Assembly (NCBI GenBank): GCA_963704455.1
Contig: OY969905.1
Location: forward strand, 496,001 to 560,000
DNA: 64,000 bases
Origin: DASTCZ01 sp963704455
GTDB lineage: Bacteria > Acidobacteriota > Terriglobia > Acidiferrales > UBA7541
Reading direction: 5' to 3'
Part shown: one piece after another, positions 1 to 7,070 of the stretch
Layout: every line of letters begins with the position of its first letter
Position numbering within the stretch: the stretch's first letter is position 1
The notes under the pieces: generated by a model
Told to the model about the DNA's origin: nothing
The model's database searches: none
The model's input: the letters and a program-made list of their open reading frames with translations, nothing else
Made by a program: the position numbers and the translations under genes

Positions 1-1235
1 TGCGCGAAGCGTCGCGCTCAGCCACGGGATCCGGGCGTGGCCGCCGCATCCGCAACGTTCTTGTGATCGCGGAAACCTCACTCGCGCTCGTTCTTCTCGC
101 CGGCGCAGGGCTTCTTCTCAAGAGTTTGATTGTCATGCGCAACAACGCGCCCGGATTCGATACGCGGAACTTGCTCACAGTGGAATTTCGTTTGCCGCGC
201 ACAAAGATGGAAAACCCTGCCGACCGCCTCCGATTCTTTCAAAACATTGTCGCACGAACCGAAGCCGTGCCAGGCGTGCGTTCGGCGGCGCTTGTTGCCG
301 ATCTGCCGCTTGGCGGTGGGAGCGACTCATTTGCCTTCCAGATCCCCGGTCGCGCCGCGCCGCAACCTGCGAACAATTTCACCGCAAGCTTCAATATTGT
401 CAGCGCCGATTATTTTCGCACTATGGCAATCCCTTTGCTGAAGGGAAGGGAATTCAATGCGAACGACTCCGCGAATACGCCATCCGTGATCATCATCAAC
501 GAAACTGCCGCAAACCGCTTCTGGCCGGGTGAAGATCCAATTGGAAAGCAAATCACTTTGCCGGGCGCTGCAAATTCAAATCTCACGGTCGTGTTGACTG
601 TAGTCGGCGTTGCGCGCGATGTCCGTCAATCTAGTCTCGGCGATGCTCCGCAACCTGAAATATTTCTGCATTTCATGCAGCCGGGGCCGCAGTGGGGCTG
701 GCTGGTGCTGGTGGTGCGCACGACTGGAGATCCATCAATACTGACGAGCTCCATCAAGAACGCCGCGGCGCTTGCGGACCGCGAAGTGCCCATCGCGCAG
801 ATCAGCACGATGGACGATGTGTTGGCCCACTCACTTGCGCAGCCGGGGCTTTTCACGATGCTGCTCGGCATATTCGCGGCGCTAGCATTAGTGCTTGCAG
901 CGGTTGGGCTTTATGGCGTCGTGTCATACACGGTTACGCAACGGATGCATGAGATGGGAATTCGCGTGGCGCTCGGCGCTGGGCGCGGAGATATCGCGCG
1001 ACTCGTGTTGCGGCAAGGCGTTTCGCTGGCGCTCGCGGGAACAGTGATCGGAATGGCGGGAGCGATTGGCGTGTCGCGATTGCTGACGCATTTAGTGCCG
1101 TGCGTTCAGCCAAATGACCCGTTCACGCTCGCAGCGGTTGCAGTGCTGTTGCTTGGCGTTGCTCTGGTTGCGAGTCTATTGCCCGCGCGGCGCGCGATGC
1201 GCGTGGATCCGATTGTCGCGCTGCGCTACGAATAA
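1..1235 (+). CDS. MacB-like ADOP permease, C-terminal part (5' truncated by window edge)
   Basis: The frame is open from base 3 through base 1235 with no stop, so the gene begins before the window and the first internal start codon at 63 is not its start. The visible part holds a transmembrane helix (IAETSLALVLLAGAGLLLK), a long extracytoplasmic core domain, and a final FtsX domain with three membrane segments including GLYGVVSYTVTQR. It ends in the family signature LPARRAMRVDPIVALRYE. This architecture belongs to the MacB/FtsX-type permeases that are expanded in acidobacteria (ADOP, acidobacterial duplicated orphan permease), which usually lack an adjacent ATPase gene. The substrate cannot be told. 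A complete homologue lies at 57168-59678. Confidence 0.9.
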   Translation, partial: REASRSATGSGRGRRIRNVLVIAETSLALVLLAGAGLLLKSLIVMRNNAPGFDTRNLLTVEFRLPRTKMENPADRLRFFQNIVARTEAVPGVRSAALVADLPLGGGSDSFAFQIPGRAAPQPANNFTASFNIVSADYFRTMAIPLLKGREFNANDSANTPSVIIINETAANRFWPGEDPIGKQITLPGAANSNLTVVLTVVGVARDVRQSSLGDAPQPEIFLHFMQPGPQWGWLVLVVRTTGDPSILTSSIKNAAALADREVPIAQISTMDDVLAHSLAQPGLFTMLLGIFAALALVLAAVGLYGVVSYTVTQRMHEMGIRVALGAGRGDIARLVLRQGVSLALAGTVIGMAGAIGVSRLLTHLVPCVQPNDPFTLAAVAVLLLGVALVASLLPARRAMRVDPIVALRYE

Positions 1236-1298
1236 TCGCGCGGGAAAATTCCACTTTTCTCGGTTGTCCGCGACGCTGGGTTCTTGCTCGATGATCTC

Positions 1299-4200
1299 CT
1301 ATTTGTCGGCGAGCTTGCGGCCGGCGTTGAGGTTGTCGAAATTTAGAATGGCGTTGAACACGAGGAAGTAGTTGCCTTCCGTTTCACCGCGGTAGATCGG
1401 ATTCGTTGAGAAAAGCACGATGTGTCCGCTGCCTTCGGGCGAATCCACCACGGCCGGATGTTCGGCGATGTCCCCGCCATTTTCCACCAGCCCAGAAACT
1501 AGAAGGTCGCTCGTTGCCGAATAACGGAACACGACGCGCGGACGCAGCGCGGGCGGAATCAGGCCGATGTTATTGCGGAGCTGCTCGTCGGTGACGGGCG
1601 CGGCTTCCCAGGCCTGGAATGTCGGCAACACAGGCGGAATATCCTGCTGCCGGCCGGGAACAAAATCGAGGTCGTTCTGCGTGCCGCGTCCGGTTGGCCG
1701 AGCGGTCATGTCCGGCCCGAGACGGCGGCCACCGCCGCGGCGTCCCGCGACGTTGCTGACGCCGAATACGAGGCCGTTGTCGCAATATGCGGAGAGCGTG
1801 TCGCCGTACCCGTAAGCGATGGGGCTCGCGTCATCCACGATGCGAGTTTTCACGACGCTGCCGATAATGCGTTCTCGCGCGCCATTCGACACGGAAACGC
1901 CATCCAACATTCCCATCGCCGACGCGAAGTTGGCGGTGTCCTCAACAGCGACGAGCACGCCGCCCTTGCGAACGAAATCCTGCAAGTGCTCGAATCCTTC
2001 CCAGCCCATTCCGGGGCGAGTATCGTCCGTCCAATCGTTATCGCTGACGAGAAGGTTTGGAGTTTCGGCCGTTTTCTTCCAGGGAAGCGGATTGCCCCAA
2101 TCGGTTGGCTGGCCTTTGATGATTCCGGTCGGGCTGCCGGCGCCGGGAGGGAAGAGAATCACGTCGTACTTTGAGTTGAGATTCGCTTCGCGGCCGACCG
2201 TTTGCGTGCTGATGTAGTCGTACGGAATTTTCAGATTGTCGAGCGCTTCGCGCCACCAGCCCTCGGTCTGCGTGCTCTGCCAAGTGTGGAGCAGCGCGAC
2301 GCGAGCGGCGCGCACGGGATGCGTCTTCACGCCGCTGGGCGCGGCATCGAGCGCGAATACTTGCACGCCAAGCTCAGTGGCTGCCGTTTGCAAATCGGAT
2401 GCGCTTACGCCGCTAATCAAAAAGCTGCCGCGATTGAATTTGTGGCCCACGGCATCGAAAGATTCTTCGGCGGCATCAACTGTTGCGCCCTTCAGGCGAT
2501 AGCGGAGCGTGGCGAGCGCGGGATCGGCGTTGTGGTTGATGGCGAACACGGAGCCCGTTCCTGTAACTCCGCCGGGCGCGCGGATTTGCGTGACCGGCTG
2601 CATGGCGGCGTCGAGAACTTTTACGTCCGGTACACGAACGACCTGCACATTGAAAAGTTCGCCGAATGTCCAGCCGGTGTCATCGTAAGGAGTGCGCTGC
2701 GGATCATCGGGCGCCCAGTATTGGTAGTCGAGAAGGGAATCGGCGATGCGCGAATAGGGCTGGTCCATGCGGATGATGTAACTTCCGGCGGGAAATTCGC
2801 GTGTGATTGTCGCGGGCTGCTGAACGGCCGGCGGGCCAGCGGCTTGTTGACCCGCGCGGCCATTATTGCCCGCGCCGCCCGCTGTATTGTCTCCACCGTT
2901 TCCGCCTTGACCTCTGCCTCCGCCACGTCCGCCCGGAGTGCGCGGAGCGGGAAGCGTGACGGTGAATGGAGCCGTGGCGCGCGAAATCTCAACCTTCTGC
3001 TTTTGCAAGACGCGGAGCAAGTCAGCCTGTGTGCCGGGGCGCGAGTCGTCACCCGGCAAAACATAAGCAGCCGGGCCTTCCTGCGCGGGCTTCTGGATAC
3101 TGCGTTTTGCCTTCAAATAGAAATTCTTGAGGAAGAATTTGCGGCTATCGCCGAAATAGTGGAGGGCGGTGAGCAGGCCCGTCTCTTCATAATTGTTGTT
3201 GTCGCGCTGCGACCAGGTTGTCTTGGGCAGCGGCGGATCCTGGCGATACCAGGTGCGGTCGTATTCATTCGGAGTGAGCGTGCGTTCGAGGGTGTCCGCG
3301 CCGCCATTGCCAAAAGTTTCGTACAGGCGGCTGATGCCGTTGTGCATCGCGGCGATGAACATCAGGTAGCCGGGAGACCAAGTGTCAAACACGCCGTGCG
3401 TGAAAACTCCGGGCATGCCGAGCTTGGTCATGTCCGCGACGTTGCGCCATCCGAGCATCTCCCATTCGTTGGTGAGAATCGGATCCACCCAGGCGTTGAA
3501 GGGGCCGTCGCCCGCGGTGTTGTCATAAAGATAGGGTACGGATTCGTGGAGGTCGTGGAGGACTTGCGCCTTAAACGAAACGAAAGTGTTCAACACATTT
3601 TCGGTGAGCTTGAGCGTTACGCCCATGGCGTCGCGGTTGTTGTCATGCGCGACGTAGTGACCCCAATAGACGAGCGAGGGCCAATTGTCTTTCGGATGAG
3701 CGAGGTGCCAGCGGTAGATATCCACGATGCGGTCGCGACCATCCACTTCCACGATGGGTGTGATGAGCGTGATGACGCGGTCGCGGATTTCGCGGATGTA
3801 AGGGCTTTCGTCCACAGCAAGGCGGTAGGCCATTTCCATTAGGGCGGTGGGCGCACCGGTTTCGGTGGAGTGAATTGTGCCGGTGATGTAATAGATGGGA
3901 ACGGCTTGCTCGACGAGTTTATCGGCTTCGGCGTCGTCAAATTTAATGAGGCGCGGATCCGCGAGGCGCCCAAGGCGGATCTGGTTTTCCTGCATGTGCG
4001 AGAGATTTTCTTCGCTCGAGACAGCGACGGCGATCATCTCGCGTCCTTCTTCGGTGGTGCCAATCGAGAAAACCTTCACGCGCGGCGTGGCTTTTTCAAG
4101 CATGCGGAAATATTTGTACACCTCGGATGAATAGGGAAGGATGCCGGGCGCGCCGGCGACGTCACCGAGGACGACTTCGGGCGTGGGCACATTCTTTGAG

Positions 4201-4409
4201 GCAGGGAGATAGTCAACAAGCGCGGAGCCGAAGAAAGGCCGCGTGGTGTACTTCTTAATCTTGGCGGTATAGCCTTCGTCGATGGCCTGCTTGGGGTCGC
4301 GCCGCGGCTCGGTTTCGTTGGATTGCGCGCGGACCGCGCCCGCGGCCAGCAGCGCCGAAATGGCCACGACAGCTACCGTCATCGACTTCCGAATGATCGC
4401 CCGATTCAT
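1299..4409 (-). CDS. Secreted M14 zinc carboxypeptidase-like peptidase
   Basis: A 1036-residue protein starting at ATG 4409 with a good ribosome site (AAAGGGGAA). A signal peptide follows at once (residues 1-28, ending AGAVRAQ). The open frame runs upstream to 4832, but that stretch encodes only the intergenic repeats and was excluded. The M14 domain occupies about residues 85-400. The first zinc ligands are visible as HSTE (H180, E183) and the third in HDLHES (H285 or H288). A Gly/Arg/Asn-rich linker lies near residues 480-520, followed by a long C-terminal region without an obvious catalytic motif. The likely role is extracytoplasmic peptide or protein degradation; the substrate is unknown. 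The gene converges with the ADOP permease at 1-1235. A second M14 peptidase begins at 63161. Confidence 0.9.
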   Translation of the reverse strand: MNRAIIRKSMTVAVVAISALLAAGAVRAQSNETEPRRDPKQAIDEGYTAKIKKYTTRPFFGSALVDYLPASKNVPTPEVVLGDVAGAPGILPYSSEVYKYFRMLEKATPRVKVFSIGTTEEGREMIAVAVSSEENLSHMQENQIRLGRLADPRLIKFDDAEADKLVEQAVPIYYITGTIHSTETGAPTALMEMAYRLAVDESPYIREIRDRVITLITPIVEVDGRDRIVDIYRWHLAHPKDNWPSLVYWGHYVAHDNNRDAMGVTLKLTENVLNTFVSFKAQVLHDLHESVPYLYDNTAGDGPFNAWVDPILTNEWEMLGWRNVADMTKLGMPGVFTHGVFDTWSPGYLMFIAAMHNGISRLYETFGNGGADTLERTLTPNEYDRTWYRQDPPLPKTTWSQRDNNNYEETGLLTALHYFGDSRKFFLKNFYLKAKRSIQKPAQEGPAAYVLPGDDSRPGTQADLLRVLQKQKVEISRATAPFTVTLPAPRTPGGRGGGRGQGGNGGDNTAGGAGNNGRAGQQAAGPPAVQQPATITREFPAGSYIIRMDQPYSRIADSLLDYQYWAPDDPQRTPYDDTGWTFGELFNVQVVRVPDVKVLDAAMQPVTQIRAPGGVTGTGSVFAINHNADPALATLRYRLKGATVDAAEESFDAVGHKFNRGSFLISGVSASDLQTAATELGVQVFALDAAPSGVKTHPVRAARVALLHTWQSTQTEGWWREALDNLKIPYDYISTQTVGREANLNSKYDVILFPPGAGSPTGIIKGQPTDWGNPLPWKKTAETPNLLVSDNDWTDDTRPGMGWEGFEHLQDFVRKGGVLVAVEDTANFASAMGMLDGVSVSNGARERIIGSVVKTRIVDDASPIAYGYGDTLSAYCDNGLVFGVSNVAGRRGGGRRLGPDMTARPTGRGTQNDLDFVPGRQQDIPPVLPTFQAWEAAPVTDEQLRNNIGLIPPALRPRVVFRYSATSDLLVSGLVENGGDIAEHPAVVDSPEGSGHIVLFSTNPIYRGETEGNYFLVFNAILNFDNLNAGRKLADK

Positions 4410-4593
4410 GTGATTCCCCTTTGGGGTTGCAAGTTGAGCCGCGCGAGAGCAGTCAATGCACTCTTCATTTGTACTGCGGCTCAGACTTGGCGTTATATCC
4501 CGGCCCGCGCGACATGTAAAGCGGAAGCCGAGGCAGAAACGGTAGCGCCTATCTGTCAATCTGGCAGGCATACCCCCCTCCCCCCGTGTTTTT

Positions 4594-4815
4594 CGTAAGT
4601 GGTAGGTAACACTGGTAGTTACGGGAATGGAGGTCTGTAAGTGGTAGAAAACATTGGGCGTTTTTTGGAGCATCCGCGAGATTCTCTGTAAGTGGTAGGC
4701 AACACTGGTACTTACGGGCGACGGGGGTTCGTAAGTGATTGAAAACATTGGGGCTCTTTTGCACCACTTTGGTGCAAATCTCGTAAGTGGTAGATAAGAC
4801 AGGTACTTAGGGGAA
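4594..4815. repeat. Array of five alternating GTAAGTGG repeats
   Basis: Five copies of a unit beginning (C/T)GTAAGTG(G/A)T(A/T)G start near 4594, 4635, 4687, 4730 and 4782. They alternate between two forms. Copies 1, 3 and 5 continue into an AACACTGGTA-like segment and end in a (C/G)TTAC or CTTAG motif, so copy 3 is bounded by an inverted GTAAGT/ACTTAC pair. Copies 2 and 4 continue as GAAAACATTGGG. The higher-order period is about 92-95 bases. The array lies in the upstream region of the M14 peptidase gene. Its function is unknown. Confidence 0.75.
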
Positions 4816-4906
4816 TTGAGCGACGATTTCATGGGACATGTTACTACAAGATTAAACTAATGTCAAGAGAATTATATAGGAATTATGGGAAGATTTGTTA
4901 CAGATC

Positions 4907-4930
4907 CTATTCGAATGAGTGTTCGAATGG
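4907..4930 (+). repeat. 24-base direct repeat, left copy (LexA-box-like)
   Basis: The 24 bases here are identical to 6111-6134 in the same orientation. The core CGAATGAGTGTTCG differs at one base from the Gram-positive-type LexA box CGAACRNRYGTTCG, and TTCGAA occurs at both ends of the core. The sequences on either side of the two copies are unrelated. Confidence 0.8.
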
Positions 4931-4986
4931 GAGGATCGAGGTAGAGCGATCCACAGAGTCAGCTGCCGCACCCTTTCGCTGCGCGG

Positions 4987-5070
4987 AAAGGATGCGCCAC
5001 CCACGGACAGAGGCTGTGCCACCCGTCCGCGGATGCTGGCTCAACAAATTTAAGGGTGTGCCGCCCGTCC
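4987..5070 (+). repeat. Three degenerate GTGCCACCCG motifs
   Basis: Related short motifs occur at about 4988-5003 (GGATGCGCCACCC), 5011-5027 (GGCTGTGCCACCCGTCC) and 5053-5070 (AGGGTGTGCCGCCCGTCC). Further relatives lie at 5705-5752 and, in hairpin form, at 8872-8901. The third copy overlaps the stop codon of the small secreted gene at 5050-5574 and supplies its last codons. Confidence 0.5.
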
Positions 5071-5574
5071 TCCTTTTGGCTGAGGATCAGCGTACGACTC
5101 GCACCCAATGGAAGGGTCCGCAGCAGATAGGTCTTTTACAGAAATAGTAAACCTAGGGTGTCTTTCAATTTGCTTAATGGCCGATGCGAGATGCTCCTGC
5201 GACCATGTACCGCCAAGCGGGGGAGTTCTAAAAGCGACACCGTCGGGCTCATCCTTCGACAAAACGAAGCTGGCATTGTTTTGAATATTGAAGTCTTGAC
5301 TGCCCTCATGCTCGGTTAAGAAAATGGCAAAAACTAATCCGTTCGAGCGAGCAGAGGCCGAATACATTACTACGTAAATGACTTTGTCCCCCGGATAGGA
5401 TCTCTCATCAAGAAAATATCCAAACGTCAGCCTTGTGGCTTTAGAAGATGGCAGAAAGTTCTTGACCGCCAGACAGTGAACGGCATGAAGCAAGAGTTGT
5501 GGCGTCTTCTCCTGCGCGTGGACAGTCGTGCCCAACCAGAACAGCAGCGATATCGCTAGCATGGTTTTCTTCAT
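5050..5574 (-). CDS. Small secreted protein of unknown function
   Basis: A 174-residue protein with a clear signal peptide (MKKTMLAISLLFWLGTTVHA, cleavage near residue 20). I do not recognise a family. The mature part is a mixed sequence with no repeats, one cysteine in the N-terminal half (AVHCLAVKN) and one near the C terminus (GCESY). The last residues (PKGGRAAHP) are encoded by a dispersed GTGCCGCCCG motif, so the original C terminus may have been replaced. It lies inside the 1.2-kb segment bounded by the 24-base direct repeat. A weak AGGAAAGG ribosome site sits rather far upstream of the ATG. Confidence 0.6.
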   Translation of the reverse strand: MKKTMLAISLLFWLGTTVHAQEKTPQLLLHAVHCLAVKNFLPSSKATRLTFGYFLDERSYPGDKVIYVVMYSASARSNGLVFAIFLTEHEGSQDFNIQNNASFVLSKDEPDGVAFRTPPLGGTWSQEHLASAIKQIERHPRFTISVKDLSAADPSIGCESYADPQPKGGRAAHP

Positions 5575-5704
5575 GGGCAGGTGGGCCAGCCTTTCCTGAA
5601 ATTATTCTATCCACAGATGTAGATGATACCACCGAGAGTAGTCTACGAGGGGTAATATAGGCTGGCGCGACATGCGGGTTGTGCGACGGGGCAACTCTCA
5701 CGTT

Positions 5705-5752
5705 AAAGGGTGTACTACCCGCACATCACCCTAATGGCGTAACCACCCGCCC
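5705..5752 (+). repeat. Two further degenerate GTGCCACCCG-type motifs
   Basis: AAAGGGTGTACTACCCG at 5705-5721 and ATGGCGTAACCACCCGCCC at 5734-5752 resemble the motifs at 4987-5070. They sit between the two small genes of the repeat-bounded segment, immediately after the 3' end of the gene at 5756-6106. Confidence 0.4.
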
Positions 5753-5755
5753 TCA

Positions 5756-6106
5756 TCAACCCTTGGTCCTCACGGTCAGGGTCACTTTGAGTTCGCGCGT
5801 TTGGCCCCCGAGAATCGAAATGTCTTTGGTAATTGAAGTACGGAAGAATCGCGTCCAGACGGTGACAGTATAAGTTGCAGGAGGCAGGTCCGACACTGAA
5901 AAACCGCCGTCGCTGCCCGAAAAGATGGGGGGCCAGTTTATGCCCTTGATTTGATCGGCAACGGTGATTGTGGCACCAACCACTGCCTTCCCGTAGGGGT
6001 CAACAACCCAACCCGATAGCGCCCCTGTGACGAGTCCAGGGGGATTAGGTGGTGGGGCAAGAAGGGGAGGAGGCGACGTAGGAGCAGCGTCAACTGCTTT
6101 CCTCAC
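5756..6106 (-). CDS. Carboxypeptidase-regulatory-like (beta-sandwich) domain protein, possibly an N-terminally truncated fragment
   Basis: The 116 residues comprise a Pro-rich start (SPPPLLAPPPNPPG) followed by one carboxypeptidase-D regulatory-like or Cna-B-like fold: LSGWVVDPYGKAVVGATITV, then DGGFSVSDLPPATYTVTV and a final strand. Such domains normally sit in exported proteins, yet no signal peptide is present. The only available start is GTG 6106 without a good ribosome site. The frame stays open upstream through the 24-base repeat (6111-6134) to a TAA near 6157 with no ATG. It may be a remnant of a larger secreted protein cut at the repeat, or a short gene with an unusual start. A 24-base repeat copy lies 4 bases upstream of the start. 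Confidence 0.55.
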   Translation of the reverse strand: MRKAVDAAPTSPPPLLAPPPNPPGLVTGALSGWVVDPYGKAVVGATITVADQIKGINWPPIFSGSDGGFSVSDLPPATYTVTVWTRFFRTSITKDISILGGQTRELKVTLTVRTKG

Positions 6107-6110
6107 CCGT

Positions 6111-6134
6111 CTATTCGAATGAGTGTTCGAATGG
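6111..6134 (+). repeat. 24-base direct repeat, right copy (LexA-box-like)
   Basis: Identical to 4907-4930, including the CGAATGAGTGTTCG core. It lies just upstream of the small gene at 5756-6106 and about 170 bases upstream of the ABC ATPase start. The spacing between the two copies is 1204 bases, start to start. Confidence 0.8.
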
Positions 6135-6305
6135 TCCGCCGCTTGAAAAACTCTCCTTTAGGCCCACCACCTTCACTTTATGTTCGGCGAAGGCTGGGCC
6201 ACGCCGAAAGGCTGACTGTCGAGGCACCTGCCGTGGATTCGACAGTTCGCTGAAGTCTTTTGCAACTTTTTTCCGGCTGTGGTGTCCAACGTAGCTGGGA
6301 TCGCT

Positions 6306-7070
6306 ATGCTGGAAGCTCGTCAACTATCGAAATATTACGGGGCGGTGCGCGCCGTTTCGGACATTAGTTTCCACGTGCAGCAAGGTGAGATCCTTGGCTG
6401 CCTGGGGCCGAACGGCTCCGGCAAGAGCACCACGGTGAAAATGCTTACTGGCCTTCTGGAACCCACGAACGGCGAAGTATTCTTTGCGGGCGCGTCAATC
6501 CGAAAAGATCTTGCAGGGTATAAACGCCGCCTAGGTTACGTGCCCGAGGAGCCCAATCTTTATCCTTACCTCTCCGGAATTGAGTACCTGGAAATGGTTG
6601 GAACCCTGCGAGGAATCGGGACGCGCGCATTGGAGGAAAAGGTGGGCGCTCTGCTGTGGTTATTTGGATTGCACGGGCAACGACATTCCGCGCTGGCATC
6701 CTATTCAAAAGGGATGAAGCAGAAAATTCTGATCATCGCGGCACTGCAGCACGATCCCGAGGTTCTGGTGTTTGACGAACCGCTCTCGGGGCTGGATGTC
6801 ACGTCTGCCCTCGTATTTCGGAATCTCATGGAGGAATTGGCGCGGGCGGGCAAAACGATTCTCTATTGTTCACACGTTCTGGATGTGGTGGAGAAAATCT
6901 GCTCGCGAGTCGTAATTGTCTTTCGTGGTCAGGTCATCGCGCATGACTCGGTGGAAGGCCTGCGGAAGGTACTGGCTTTGCCATCGCTTGAGCAGGTTTA
7001 TGGTGAGTTGGTCCAAGAGATTAACGCAGGACAGGTTGCGCGCGAAATTGCGGAAGCGATGAAAATGTGA
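6306..7070 (+). CDS. ABC transporter ATP-binding protein (ABC-2 type)
   Basis: The 254-residue ATPase starts at ATG 6306. An in-frame GTG at 6279 would add nine residues with no homology to the usual MLEARxLSKxYG start. Walker A is GPNGSGKST at residues 34-42. The signature is the SKGMKQK form typical of ABC-2 exporters rather than LSGGQ. Walker B is VLVFDEPLSGLD, followed by the switch histidine in CSH. The stop codon overlaps the start of the membrane partner at 7070 (TGATG), so the two are translationally coupled. The pair probably exports an unknown substrate. Confidence 0.93.
   Translation: MLEARQLSKYYGAVRAVSDISFHVQQGEILGCLGPNGSGKSTTVKMLTGLLEPTNGEVFFAGASIRKDLAGYKRRLGYVPEEPNLYPYLSGIEYLEMVGTLRGIGTRALEEKVGALLWLFGLHGQRHSALASYSKGMKQKILIIAALQHDPEVLVFDEPLSGLDVTSALVFRNLMEELARAGKTILYCSHVLDVVEKICSRVVIVFRGQVIAHDSVEGLRKVLALPSLEQVYGELVQEINAGQVAREIAEAMKM

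Larger units (their letters stand above)
4410..5049. other. Intergenic tract rich in repeats, no gene seen
   Basis: This 640-base stretch contains no convincing protein gene. It holds the 5' leader of the M14 peptidase, an array of alternating short repeats (4594-4815), an AT-rich patch (about 4835-4905), one copy of a 24-base direct repeat (4907-4930) and degenerate copies of a GTGCCACCCG-type motif (4987-5070). Base composition is visibly lower in GC than the flanking genes around 4840-4930. Confidence 0.7.

Noticed and set aside
2202..3842. 546-codon open frame on the + strand
   Set aside because: It lies wholly antisense to the M14 peptidase and its translation shows no domain. It is a high-GC shadow frame.
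4594..4815. Possible CRISPR array
   Set aside because: Units alternate in form, the repeats are short and imperfect, the intervening sequences are related to each other, and no cas gene is present.
4410..4832. N-terminal extension of the M14 peptidase frame
   Set aside because: It is open only because the repeats lack stops. The signal peptide and ribosome site at 4409 mark the true start.
6111..6323. 70-codon minus-strand frame ending in the 24-base repeat
   Set aside because: It overlaps the start of the ABC ATPase gene on the other strand, has no ribosome site, and its stop comes from the repeat itself.
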